Below are positions 19,655 through 30,577 of a DNA stretch of 64,000 nt, in pieces (the stretch's first letter is position 1; each line of letters opens with the position of its first letter). Both the position numbers and the translations under genes were made by a program. Source of the stretch: Pedobacter puniceum. Lineage in GTDB: Bacteria; Bacteroidota; Bacteroidia; Sphingobacteriales; Sphingobacteriaceae. Below the pieces are notes generated by a model. That model saw nothing but the letters and a program-made list of their open reading frames with translations, ran no database searches and was not told where the DNA came from. The stretch lies in the NCBI RefSeq assembly GCF_009674685.1, contig NZ_WKJI01000008.1, forward strand, positions 1 to 64,000, in the 5' to 3' direction.

Positions 19655-19686
19655 GAGGGTAGGGTTAAAATCCTGCCACCCCGACA
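19655..19686 (+). other. tRNA-Pro-like 3' fragment (probable att scar)
   Basis: The bases resemble a T-arm followed by the 3' acceptor strand: GTAGG pairs with CCTGC around a TTAAAA-containing loop, and CACCCCGA then matches the acceptor end of a tRNA whose 5' end would read CGGGGTG, as in tRNA-Pro. No 5' half is present upstream, so this is not an intact tRNA. Such fragments are left when an integrative element inserts into a tRNA gene and restores it elsewhere. The T-loop is one base longer than normal, consistent with decay. Confidence 0.55.
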
Positions 19687-19715
19687 AAAGAGATCTGAAA
19701 AGGTCTCTTTTTTTG
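19687..19715 (+). terminator. Terminator following the tRNA-like fragment
   Basis: The stem AGAGATC (19689-19695) pairs with GGTCTCT (19702-19708) around TGAAAA, including one G-T pair, and is followed by a T run. It directly follows the tRNA-like fragment, as a genuine tRNA terminator would, which suggests that tRNA end and terminator were copied together. Confidence 0.8.
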
Positions 19716-19988
19716 TTTAAGCTTGATTTTACAAGCTTATTTAATTACTAAATATCTTTGCTGCCCCTTATTTAATTTGACTTTTGTAATGACTATTAGC
19801 AGGTTTGATATATTTTAAAGCTATGATTTACAAGTAGTCTTTTAAATATATTTCTAGAAAGGTTTAGAATACTTCATCCATATAAGAAGTAAATACCATC
19901 TCCCATGATTTCATTAATGCATTTGAGATTATTTTTCTAACTCATGCTAAATTATTATTTAGGTTTTTCATGTTTAGTCATTAATATA

Positions 19989-20354
19989 TTATCGGGCGGT
20001 ATAGTAAGATTTATTAAATCTTACTATACAAATAACCCAAACAATTATAAATGGGATTAAAAAGAATATAGCAAGGGGTGCAAATAAAAAATATGTAATT
20101 ATAAAGCTTAGTGGAGCATAATATAAAATATATTTAAAATAGCTTTTCTTTATGATAAAGGGTAAGCTGAAAATAGATAGATGAAATAATATTAAAAGAA
20201 TCCAAATTACTAAAGGATTATTCGGAAAGTTACCTCCTTTTAATACATAAAATGGCCCAAAAAACTCAGTTCCATACAATGTAAACCACCCTTTATTAGT
20301 TGGTATGCCCATAAATAAGGAGAGTATCAACATGATTATAATTAAAATTTTCAT
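19989..20354 (-). CDS. Small hypothetical membrane protein
   Basis: The 121-residue ORF has four likely hydrophobic segments, an N-terminal signal-anchor-like helix (MKILIIIMLILSLF), and a polar C-terminus (RFNKSYYTAR). It is very AT-rich. I do not recognise a family. It lies alone between the probable integration scar and a TonB-dependent receptor, with no operon partner. Membrane topology and an uninterrupted 366-bp frame favour a real gene, but hydrophobic ORFs can arise by chance in AT-rich DNA, so confidence is moderate. Confidence 0.55.
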   Translation of the reverse strand: MKILIIIMLILSLFMGIPTNKGWFTLYGTEFFGPFYVLKGGNFPNNPLVIWILLILFHLSIFSLPFIIKKSYFKYILYYAPLSFIITYFLFAPLAIFFLIPFIIVWVICIVRFNKSYYTAR

Positions 20355-20784
20355 AGTATCGTTTTAATACCTCATGCTTTTAATGTAAAGCTTGAGCAAT
20401 TCAATAGGTAAAGTGTTTAAATCATTGATTTGAATAATGAATATATGTAAAGAAATTAGAAATCCATAAAAAGACATTCGCTAAGCAAAGAGAATTGTAT
20501 ATTTTAAGTACTAACTGGGTTAATATTCTAAAGAAGACGTATTAAGCCTTAAACAAACTCTATTCTTAATGTACTAAATCTAACTATAAAATAAGATTAT
20601 GGGCTACATTCACCTCTTAAATGACTGATTTTATCCATATAAAAAACTCAGATAATAAGAAATTTACACCATAATTTCTAAAGGTGGTTGATATTCTCAA
20701 CTCAATAGTATTTTAATATTCAGAAGGATGATGAATGGGCACTACACAATAAAGGTAATTTTTATCTTTACTCAATTTTAAAAA
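20355..20784. other. AT-rich intergenic region upstream of the TonB-dependent receptor
   Basis: This 430-bp stretch has no convincing ORF or RNA gene. The only suggestion of a promoter is TATCTTTA near 20762, close to the Bacteroidota -7 consensus and about 20 bp before the receptor's start codon. Nothing else stands out. Confidence 0.4.
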
Positions 20785-23241
20785 ATGAAAAAGAAAATAT
20801 TTGCGTTAGTACTATTTCTGGGAGTTGTTGCTACAAGTTTTGCTCAATATCAAGTTAAAGGTAGGGTTTTAGATTCCTTAACTAAAACACCTATAGAATA
20901 TGCCAGTATTGGGGTGTTTAGTGCTGCCGATGCTAAAGTTGTAAATGGTAAAATTAGTGATGAAAAAGGTGCTTTTAATATCACAGGCTTAAAGGCTGGT
21001 GTTTATCATCTTAAAATAGACTTCATCGGCTATCAATCAAAAAGTATTAAAAATATCAAGCTTGAAGCTGATAAATCTATAGATTTTGGCATCATCTTAC
21101 TTAAAGGTACAGAACAATTACTTAGCGAGGTAAAGGTAGAAAGTAACCGCAACAACCCTATCAATAAAATAGATAAGCAGGTTTTTAAGGCAGACCAATT
21201 TGAATCTGCTAGAGGAGGCACAGCTATAGATGTGATTAGAAATATGCCATCTATTACAGTTAATGGTGAGGGAGATATCAGATTAAGAGGCTCAACCGGT
21301 TTTCTTATTTTACTAAATGGCAAGCCTGTACAAACAGATGCTGTAACATTACTGAATCAAATTCCGGCAAATGCCATAGAAAATATAGAAATTATTACGG
21401 CACCATCTGCAAAATATGATGCCGATGGTAAATCTGGTATCATCAATATCACAACTAAAAGAGGCGCTGGCGATGGTTTATCTTATGTAGTGAATGTAAA
21501 TGGAGGTTTGCCCAGCGTTAGTAATTACGATAATAAAGAAACGCCTAAAAGATACGGTGCTGATGCAACCATCAACTATCAAAAGAATGAATGGGAATTA
21601 TCTTTTGGAGGCAGTTACCAGCAAAATGATTTGTCTGGCCAAAGGGTAGGAGATGTGAATACAACGATTGGGAATAGGTTTACGTCATTCCCATCAACCG
21701 GAGAGCGTAGCTTTGATAGAACCAACTACTCGGCAAGAGCATCTTTAACTTATACTCCTGATAAAGCAAATACTTTTAATGCTGGTTTTTATGCTGGCCA
21801 AAGGAAACAATTTAGGCAGGCTGATATCAATTATAATAATCGTACTACGGATATCAATACAGGAAATATCATCAATGAGTTAGCCTATTATAATGCCAAT
21901 TTGGTACTTAGGCAAGGGAATTTTGTTTTAGGTAACTTAGATTATACGCATAGCTTCAAAAACAAATCGACTTTAACCTTATCTGGTTTGTATGAGCATG
22001 CCAAACTTGAAGGCTTCACCAAAAACAATAACCTCAATCTTAATGATTATACCGATACCATACAGTATGTTTTAAATACAGGAACCAGTCCTTTAAATGC
22101 GGTAAGGTTGAAATTAGATTATGCTATTAACCTAGGTAAGGGTAAACTAGAAAGTGGTTATCAATTGAGGTATCAAGAGCAAACAGGTAGTTTCCTATAC
22201 CAAGAAGCTATTTTAAGAACAGGCAGATTTACTACTGTGCCTGAGTTTAGTGATGATATCAATGTCATCAACAATATCAATGCTTTTTACACACAATACG
22301 CAGCAAAAGCAGGTAAATTAGAATATACCGGCGGTTTACGTTACGAGTATGCCACACGTAGTTTTAAAGCCAATAAAATTGCAAACCCTATTGATTTAAA
22401 TTTGTCTAACTTTTTCCCATCTCTAAACTTTCTTTACACTTTTGATAAAGGCTATAAATTAAAAGGTGGTTTTAGTAGAAGGGTGCAAAGATCTACTAAT
22501 AACGAGTTAAACCCTTATGCAGAGAGAGAACATTCTGAAACATTAGAACAGGGCGACCCTACTATCCTTCCAGAGTTTATCAATTTAACGGAGTTAGGTT
22601 TGATAAAGGATTTTACTAAAGGCTCTGTTTTTGCTACTTTATACAACCAGCAAATTACTAATGTGGTAAACCGTGTTAATAGTGTGTATGCTGATACTGT
22701 TTTGAATAGGATATATACCAATGCTGGTGATGCTAGCCTTTGGGGTATAGAAACAGGACTAAATGTGAAACCTACAAAATGGTGGTCGGCTTATTTAGGC
22801 GTAAATATTTACGATTACCAAATAAAAGGAGCGCTATTTAATAATACAGTAGCCGTAAATAATTCTGGTTTGGCCTATTCTATCAATACCAACCATAGTT
22901 TTAGTGCAGGAAAAAACACCAGCATACAGTTTAACCTTAATTATTTATCAGAAAGACCAACTGCCCAAGGTGAGGATTCTAGATTTATAGTGCCTAATTC
23001 ATCTGTAAAGCAAAGCTTTTTAAATGGTAGGTTAACAGCAAGCCTACTTTGGCAAAACATGAGTTTAGGACTGATTAACACCAACGAACAGCGAATTACT
23101 ACCCGCGGTAGAGATTTTTTTACTACAACCAATTATATTCACGAGAAGGATATCTTCATGATTAACCTAAGCTTTAATCTAAATCCTTTAACCAAAAAGC
23201 TGAAACTGCCTAGTAGCGAGTTTGGGGAGAGAGAGTTTTAA
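20785..23241 (+). CDS. TonB-dependent receptor with carboxypeptidase-like N-domain (outer membrane beta-barrel family)
   Basis: The 818-residue protein has a signal peptide ending near VVATSFAQ. A carboxypeptidase-regulatory-like domain (about 22-105) carries VKGRVLDSLTKTPIEYASI. A plug domain contains FESARGGTAIDVIRNMPSITVNG and IENIEIITAPSAKYDADG, typical of the OMP_b-brl_3 family. The barrel ends with a C-terminal aromatic residue (GEREF). It is not a SusC protein and has no SusD partner. Members of this family may import siderophores, peptides or other small ligands, but the substrate is unknown. It is monocistronic as far as can be seen, with 88 bp before the next gene. Confidence 0.93.
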   Translation: MKKKIFALVLFLGVVATSFAQYQVKGRVLDSLTKTPIEYASIGVFSAADAKVVNGKISDEKGAFNITGLKAGVYHLKIDFIGYQSKSIKNIKLEADKSIDFGIILLKGTEQLLSEVKVESNRNNPINKIDKQVFKADQFESARGGTAIDVIRNMPSITVNGEGDIRLRGSTGFLILLNGKPVQTDAVTLLNQIPANAIENIEIITAPSAKYDADGKSGIINITTKRGAGDGLSYVVNVNGGLPSVSNYDNKETPKRYGADATINYQKNEWELSFGGSYQQNDLSGQRVGDVNTTIGNRFTSFPSTGERSFDRTNYSARASLTYTPDKANTFNAGFYAGQRKQFRQADINYNNRTTDINTGNIINELAYYNANLVLRQGNFVLGNLDYTHSFKNKSTLTLSGLYEHAKLEGFTKNNNLNLNDYTDTIQYVLNTGTSPLNAVRLKLDYAINLGKGKLESGYQLRYQEQTGSFLYQEAILRTGRFTTVPEFSDDINVINNINAFYTQYAAKAGKLEYTGGLRYEYATRSFKANKIANPIDLNLSNFFPSLNFLYTFDKGYKLKGGFSRRVQRSTNNELNPYAEREHSETLEQGDPTILPEFINLTELGLIKDFTKGSVFATLYNQQITNVVNRVNSVYADTVLNRIYTNAGDASLWGIETGLNVKPTKWWSAYLGVNIYDYQIKGALFNNTVAVNNSGLAYSINTNHSFSAGKNTSIQFNLNYLSERPTAQGEDSRFIVPNSSVKQSFLNGRLTASLLWQNMSLGLINTNEQRITTRGRDFFTTTNYIHEKDIFMINLSFNLNPLTKKLKLPSSEFGEREF

Positions 23242-23329
23242 GTTTTAAAAGACATCCACAAAAAATAAGTAATAAATAATTGCGGATATGAATATTTATA
23301 TATTACTTTGTATTTCAAAGTACTTTTAA

Positions 23330-23941
23330 ATGAAAGAAAAATATCTAGAAGATATCAAAGAAATTAAGGAAATCATGAACCGCTCAACACGGTTTATTTC
23401 TTTAAGTGGCTTGTCTGGTGTTTCTACTGGTTTAATAGCATTGGTTGGGGTTGCAGCGGCATATCTCATGGTTTTCCAAGAACAAAACTGGTTAATAGAA
23501 CAAGCTGTAAGTATAGATGCTACAAACTTATTTTATTTACTGCTTATTGCTGTAGTAACGCTAGGGTTATCTATCGGCTCGGCTATTTTCTTTACTACGC
23601 AAAAAGCCATCAGGCAAAGTCAAAAAGTTTGGGATCAGCAAAGTAAAAGATTGCTGGTTAATTTATCTATTCCTTTAGTTACGGGTGGTTTGCTATGTTT
23701 ATTGCTTTTATATAAGGGATTTGTAGGGTTTTTGCCAGCATTAACGCTTGTTTTTTATGGCTTAGCGCTTATCAACGCAAGTAAGTATACTTGGCCAGAG
23801 CTCAGAAATTTAGGTTTGTTTGAGATTGTTCTAGGATTATTAGCGATACAATTTATAGCATATAGCCTCTTGATGTGGGCTTTAGGTTTTGGAGTTATCC
23901 AAGTTATTTATGGTTTAATTGTCCAAAAGAAATACAAATAG
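23330..23941 (+). CDS. Conserved membrane protein paired with a winged-helix regulator
   Basis: This 203-residue protein has a short cytoplasmic N-terminal helix (EDIKEIKEIMNRS) followed by five or six membrane helices. Its stop codon overlaps the GTG start of the next gene by one base (TAGTG), indicating translational coupling. Pairs of this type, a small polytopic protein with a small winged-helix DNA-binding protein, recur in Bacteroidota and are usually annotated only as hypothetical. The membrane protein may sequester or modulate the regulator, but that is inference. Function is unknown. Confidence 0.85.
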   Translation: MKEKYLEDIKEIKEIMNRSTRFISLSGLSGVSTGLIALVGVAAAYLMVFQEQNWLIEQAVSIDATNLFYLLLIAVVTLGLSIGSAIFFTTQKAIRQSQKVWDQQSKRLLVNLSIPLVTGGLLCLLLLYKGFVGFLPALTLVFYGLALINASKYTWPELRNLGLFEIVLGLLAIQFIAYSLLMWALGFGVIQVIYGLIVQKKYK

Positions 23942-24231
23942 TGAAGGAAGTCTTAAAAGATTTAGACAAAGCATTTGAAAACAGAATTCGGTTAGGGATT
24001 ATGTCTGCCTTGGTTGTAAACGACTATATAGATTATACTTCTCTAAAAGAGCTTCTGGATGTTACCGATGGTAATTTAGCAAGCCATTTAAAATCTTTAG
24101 AGAAATGTGGTTATGTAAGCTATGAGAAAGCCTTTGTAGACCGTAAACCTAATACCAACTATTCAGCAACCGAAAAAGGTAAGGAAGCATTTATCAAGCA
24201 TATAAAAGCGATAGAGCAACTTCTTCAATAA
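23941..24231 (+). CDS. Small winged-helix transcriptional regulator (ArsR/MarR-like)
   Basis: The 96-residue protein starts with GTG at 23941, which fits the one-base overlap with the upstream gene; starting further upstream at 23875 would run inside the membrane-protein gene. It has the pattern of single-domain winged-helix regulators: a recognition region (YTSLKELLDVTDGNLASHLKS), then a wing (YVSYEKAFVDRKPNTNYSATEKG). Such proteins bind DNA as dimers and often repress their own operon. It is followed at 31 bp by a small membrane protein. The DNA-binding call is firm, but target and signal are unknown. Confidence 0.9.
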   Translation: MKEVLKDLDKAFENRIRLGIMSALVVNDYIDYTSLKELLDVTDGNLASHLKSLEKCGYVSYEKAFVDRKPNTNYSATEKGKEAFIKHIKAIEQLLQ

Positions 24232-24262
24232 AAATATCAACAAAAAAATAAATTTTAAGATT

Positions 24263-24547
24263 ATGAAAATAAAAAGCTTAATCATCATTTTAGGGGTAGT
24301 GGGGGCAATATTGCTTATTCCATTCATCGCTATGCAATTTACCACAGAAGTAGATTGGTCTCTGTTCGACTTTGTGCTTATGGGCGTATTGCTAACCGGA
24401 ACAGGTTTATTAATCGAATTAGCTATCAGAAAAATAAAAACCAATCCGCAAAGGTTAATTGTGTTAGGCGTTATTCTATTAACTTTTTTCTTGATTTGGG
24501 CAGAATTAGCAGTAGGTATATTTGGGTCTCCTTTTGCAGGGAGTTAA
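24263..24547 (+). CDS. Small membrane protein downstream of the winged-helix regulator
   Basis: This 94-residue protein has three hydrophobic segments (about 5-25, 36-55, 65-88) and a short basic connection (IRKIKTNPQR). It lies 31 bp after the regulator and is likely in the same operon. I do not recognise a named family with confidence. It may be a further component of the membrane protein/regulator module. Two other overlapping frames here are open but lack any protein-like pattern. Confidence 0.75.
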   Translation: MKIKSLIIILGVVGAILLIPFIAMQFTTEVDWSLFDFVLMGVLLTGTGLLIELAIRKIKTNPQRLIVLGVILLTFFLIWAELAVGIFGSPFAGS

Positions 24548-24712
24548 GTTTAAGCCGATATTTAAACATTATAAAAATCACTATAGAGAGCAGCAATGCT
24601 CTTTTTTTATGCCTTAATTTTATGTTTGATGAATTTATAGCTAGAAAAAATTAAATTTGATAAATAAGCCTAATTAAATAAACGTCTCTTAACAGAGCAC
24701 ACAACCATTTTT

Positions 24713-27697
24713 ATGAGAAAATATAGATACCGTTATTTTAGCCTTTTTCTTGTGCTTACATTTTTAAGTGTATTTTATACAAGTATTCAGGCACAAACCC
24801 CACAAAGGACTAAATACAATTTTAATGCTGCTTGGAAACTTTTTGTTGGAGATTTAGCAGGAGCAAAATCATCAGATTTTAATGATAAAGATTGGAAAGC
24901 AGTTACTTTACCAAGTGCTTGGAATGAAGATGCCGCTTTTAAACTGCCTATTCATGAGCATCCAACCGGGATAGTTTGGTATAGAAAGCACTTTATTATA
25001 CCAGCATCAGCTAAAGGAGCAAAAGTTTTTTTAGAATTTGAAGGGATAAGACAAGCCGGAGATTTTTATATAAACGGTAAACATATTGGCTTTCATGAAA
25101 ATGGTATCACAGCTTTTGGTTTTGATATTAGCGATGTTATAAAACCCGGCGAAGAAAATATTATTGCCGTAAGGATAGATAATGCCTGGGATTACAGAGA
25201 GCGAGCGACAAAAACCAAATACCAATGGAGCGATAAAAACTTTAATGCCAATTACGGTGGTATCACTAAAAATGTTTGGCTACACATGGCTAATAAGCTT
25301 TATCAAACTTTGCCTTTATTCTCTTCTTTACAAACTACAGGGCCATACATTTATGGGCAAAATTTTAATATAGCCAATAAGAGAATGACTTTAGTAGCTC
25401 AAACTGAGGTTAAAAATGAATATCCGGAAGATAAAATATTTGATTATGAAGTTGAAGTAAAAGATATAAATGGGGAAATCATTAAAGTTATCCATGGAGG
25501 TAAAATAGCTATAAAGGCCGGAGAAACTAAAGAAATTAAGGCTCAAGCTGCTTTAACAGATATTAATTTTTGGAGCTGGGGTTATGGATATTTATACACC
25601 ATCAATACCAAATTAAAAATAAACGGCCAGCTGATAGATGAAGTGGCTACCAAAACCGGTTTTAGAGAGGTAGAATACCAAAATGGCATGGTTTACCTTA
25701 ACGATAGAGTTTTAATGATGAAAGGCTATGCCCAACGCACCAGTAACGAGTGGCCTGCTTTAGGGCTTTCTGTAGCGCCTTGGTTAAGTGATTACAGCAA
25801 TGGCTTGATGGTAGAAAGCAACGCTAATTTAGTTAGGTGGATGCATATTGCTCCTTGGAAACAAGATATTGAATCTTGTGATCGGGTTGGTTTAATACAA
25901 GCTATGCCTGCCGGCGATGCTGAAGCCGATGTACAAGGTGTAAGATGGCAACAGCGTGTTCAGGTGATGCAAGATGCCATTATTTATAACAGAAATGCAC
26001 CGAGTATTTTCTTTTACGAGTGTGGTAATGAAGCTATTAGTGAAGTCCACATGGCGGAAATGAAGGCACTAAAAGAAAAATTTGATCCTTACGGAGGAAG
26101 AGCTATTGGATCCAGAGAAATGCTAGATAGTAAAGTAGCTGAGTATGGTGGCGAGATGTTATATATCAACAAAAGTGCTGATATACCTTTATGGGCAACA
26201 GAATATTCTAGAGACGAAGGCTTAAGGAAATATTGGGATGAATTTAGTCCGCCTTTTCATAAAGATGGCGATGGGCCTCTTTACAAAAATATGCCTGCCA
26301 GAGAGTATAACAGAAACCAAGATTCTCATGCCATAGAAAACGTTATCAGGTGGTTTGATTATTGGCGAGAAAGACCTGGTACTGGTAAACGTGTAAGTTC
26401 TGGCGGCGTAAACATCATTTTTTCTGATTCTAATACCCATTTCAGAGGCGAAGAAAATTATAGAAGAAGCGGCGAGGTTGATGCACTTAGAATTGCTAAA
26501 GATGGTTTTTACGCACACCAAGTGATGTGGGATGGCTGGGTAGATGTAGAAAATCATCGGGTACATATTATTGGGCATTGGAATTATCAAAATGGAACGG
26601 TTAAAAACATATATGTTGTTGCTTCAGGAGAAAAAACTGAGCTATTCATCAACGGAAAATCAAAAGGTTTTGGAGAGCGTAGCCATAATTTCTTATTCAC
26701 TTTCAAGAATATTGCTTGGGAACCAGGTGTGATAAAAGCTATTAGTTACGATGCAGATGGTAAAATACTAGCTCAAAAAGAAATGAAAACTGCTGGCGAG
26801 CCTTATGCTTTGCGTTTAAGTAAGATGATGAACCCTACTGGCTTTAAAGCCGATGGTGCAGATTTAGTATTGGCAGAAGTTGAGGTTATTGATAAAGAAG
26901 GAAACCGTTGCCCAACAGCTTTAAATATGATTAATTTTAGTTTGGAAGGTGAAGCCGAGTGGCGAGGTGGTATAGCGCAAGGCCCGGATAATTATATTTT
27001 AGCCAAAAATTTACCTGTTGAGTGTGGCGTAAACCGAGTTTTAATTCGCTCTACCACCAAAGCTGGTAAGATAATTTTAACCGCAAAAGCAGCAGGTTTA
27101 CAAAGTGCCTTACTAGAATTTAGTTCTATCCCGGTAAAGGTAGAAGGCGGTTTGTCAAAAGAAATGCCAGCTGATGGTTTAAAGCCTCAATTAAAAAAAG
27201 GACCAACACCATTAAGTCCATCTTATCAAGTGTCTGGAAAAACTTTAGAAATTAAGTCTATTAAAGCAGGTGCAAACCAAGATGTTTCTTTTGCAAGTGT
27301 AGATGATAATGAATTAAGTGATTGGTCTAACGATGGTAATTTGGCTACAGCATGGATTACTTATACACTTAAAGAAGCATCAATAGTAAATGAAGTTAAT
27401 CTTAAACTTAATAATTTCAGAACTAAGGTTTATCCACTTCAAATAAAGGTTGATAATCAGATAGTTTTTGAGGGTAATACGCAAAAAAGTTTAGGCTATT
27501 TTAGAGCTATTTGTAAACCTGTGAAAGGTAAAAAGGTAACGATAAGGCTAATGCGAGAAAATTCTGGTAAAGATGATAGCCAGATAGGAGTAGAAATGGG
27601 CGGAAAGAAGCTAGATGATGGTATAAATAGAAATGATGCAAATGCAAAAGGGAAACTCAGCATTATTGAGGTGGAAATTATTAAGTTAGTTAAATAA
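24713..27697 (+). CDS. GH2 family glycoside hydrolase (beta-galactosidase-like) with extra C-terminal domains
   Basis: This 994-residue secreted enzyme has a signal peptide ending near SIQAQ. It has the GH2 sugar-binding domain (PTGIVWYRKHFIIP, about 75-200), an immunoglobulin-like domain, and a TIM barrel with the probable acid/base Glu440 (FYECGNEAISE) and candidate nucleophile Glu497 (PLWATEYS). A GH2-associated beta domain (near 620-700) and a discoidin-like domain (about 850-960, containing WSNDGNLATAWITYTL) follow. Relatives are beta-galactosidases, beta-mannosidases or beta-glucuronidases. The 57-residue spacing between the two glutamates is short for GH2, so the nucleophile choice is uncertain. 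It is followed at 48 bp by a small secreted protein. Confidence 0.87.
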   Translation: MRKYRYRYFSLFLVLTFLSVFYTSIQAQTPQRTKYNFNAAWKLFVGDLAGAKSSDFNDKDWKAVTLPSAWNEDAAFKLPIHEHPTGIVWYRKHFIIPASAKGAKVFLEFEGIRQAGDFYINGKHIGFHENGITAFGFDISDVIKPGEENIIAVRIDNAWDYRERATKTKYQWSDKNFNANYGGITKNVWLHMANKLYQTLPLFSSLQTTGPYIYGQNFNIANKRMTLVAQTEVKNEYPEDKIFDYEVEVKDINGEIIKVIHGGKIAIKAGETKEIKAQAALTDINFWSWGYGYLYTINTKLKINGQLIDEVATKTGFREVEYQNGMVYLNDRVLMMKGYAQRTSNEWPALGLSVAPWLSDYSNGLMVESNANLVRWMHIAPWKQDIESCDRVGLIQAMPAGDAEADVQGVRWQQRVQVMQDAIIYNRNAPSIFFYECGNEAISEVHMAEMKALKEKFDPYGGRAIGSREMLDSKVAEYGGEMLYINKSADIPLWATEYSRDEGLRKYWDEFSPPFHKDGDGPLYKNMPAREYNRNQDSHAIENVIRWFDYWRERPGTGKRVSSGGVNIIFSDSNTHFRGEENYRRSGEVDALRIAKDGFYAHQVMWDGWVDVENHRVHIIGHWNYQNGTVKNIYVVASGEKTELFINGKSKGFGERSHNFLFTFKNIAWEPGVIKAISYDADGKILAQKEMKTAGEPYALRLSKMMNPTGFKADGADLVLAEVEVIDKEGNRCPTALNMINFSLEGEAEWRGGIAQGPDNYILAKNLPVECGVNRVLIRSTTKAGKIILTAKAAGLQSALLEFSSIPVKVEGGLSKEMPADGLKPQLKKGPTPLSPSYQVSGKTLEIKSIKAGANQDVSFASVDDNELSDWSNDGNLATAWITYTLKEASIVNEVNLKLNNFRTKVYPLQIKVDNQIVFEGNTQKSLGYFRAICKPVKGKKVTIRLMRENSGKDDSQIGVEMGGKKLDDGINRNDANAKGKLSIIEVEIIKLVK

Positions 27698-27745
27698 ATT
27701 ATAAATTACACAAATAATCATTATAAAAACCTAAAACCAAAACAA

Positions 27746-28138
27746 ATGAAAAAAATCTTTTTAAGTGCATTTTTTGCTTTAACGCTAGCTTGTGTGGCAC
27801 AAGCTCAAGAAGCTAAACCTGCTATGTCAAAAGAACAAGCTGCTGCTTTAAAAGAAGCAAAAGCTAAAGAAGAACAAGAAATTTTCGCTAAAGCGGGCTT
27901 AACCGAAGCAGATATTGTTCAGGTGAAAGCAATTTCAAAGGAAATAGATCTAAAGGTACGTGAAGTAAAAAAAGAGCAGATTTCTGAAGAAGACCAAAAA
28001 GCTAAACTTAAAGTATTGAGTGCTGAGCGAAAAGAAAAAATCATTGCTGCTATTGGTGAAGCGAAATATAAAGCTTGGCAACAAGAAAGAAAAGCAGTTG
28101 CGGATGCTAAAAAGGCTGCTGCTCCTACAGCAAACTAA
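27746..28138 (+). CDS. Small secreted helical protein (Spy-like, function unknown)
   Basis: The 130-residue protein has a clear signal peptide (ending near ACVAQAQ). A lysine- and glutamate-rich, probably all-helical mature region follows, with EQAAALKEAKAKEEQEIFAK and an alanine-rich tail. The composition resembles periplasmic Spy/CpxP-like or heavy-metal-sensor-like helical proteins of Bacteroidota, but I see no motif that settles it. It follows the GH2 gene by 48 bp. It could be a periplasmic chaperone, and confidence in function is low. Confidence 0.8.
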   Translation: MKKIFLSAFFALTLACVAQAQEAKPAMSKEQAAALKEAKAKEEQEIFAKAGLTEADIVQVKAISKEIDLKVREVKKEQISEEDQKAKLKVLSAERKEKIIAAIGEAKYKAWQQERKAVADAKKAAAPTAN

Positions 28139-28141
28139 AAT

Positions 28142-28172
28142 AAAAAAAGGTGGTTTAGAAAACTAAACCACC
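28142..28172 (-). terminator. Terminator for katG
   Basis: A perfect 10-bp inverted repeat, GGTGGTTTAG (28149-28158) and CTAAACCACC (28163-28172) with an AAAA loop, is preceded on the plus strand by AAAAAAA. On the minus strand this gives a hairpin followed by a T run just after the katG stop, so it terminates katG. It has no T tract in the plus direction. Confidence 0.9.
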
Positions 28173-28198
28173 TAAACATATATACTGATCGGCTTAAA

Positions 28199-30454
<2,256 letters not shown>

Positions 30455-30577
30455 TTATATATGATGTATAATTTTTCTGACTCTAAATTAAGTGTATATG
30501 GCTAATAATTTTCATCTATAATTATGATGACGATATAGAAGAAAGCTATGGTGGTTTGAAGAAAAAGCTTTAGAAAT

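Larger units (their letters stand above)
19423..19988. other. AT-rich non-coding stretch with integration-scar features
   Basis: This 566-bp gap after the GntR gene shows no convincing ORF. It contains an inverted repeat TAACAGGT/ACCTGTTA with a one-base centre at 19599-19615, a tRNA-like 3' fragment at 19655-19686, a terminator at 19687-19715 and a second hairpin (TAAGCTTG/CAAGCTTA) at 19718-19739. The remainder holds nothing I can support. Confidence 0.6.

Noticed and set aside
19655-19686. Intact tRNA gene
   Set aside because: No 5' acceptor strand, D-arm or anticodon arm is found upstream; only the 3' part is present.
23875-23943. Upstream ATG for the winged-helix regulator
   Set aside because: It would place the start inside the membrane-protein gene in another frame; the GTG at 23941 with one-base overlap fits the family start better.
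24355-24654. 99-residue plus-strand ORF overlapping the small membrane protein
   Set aside because: Composition is not protein-like (many Ser/Arg/Asn); it is in another frame of a better-supported gene.
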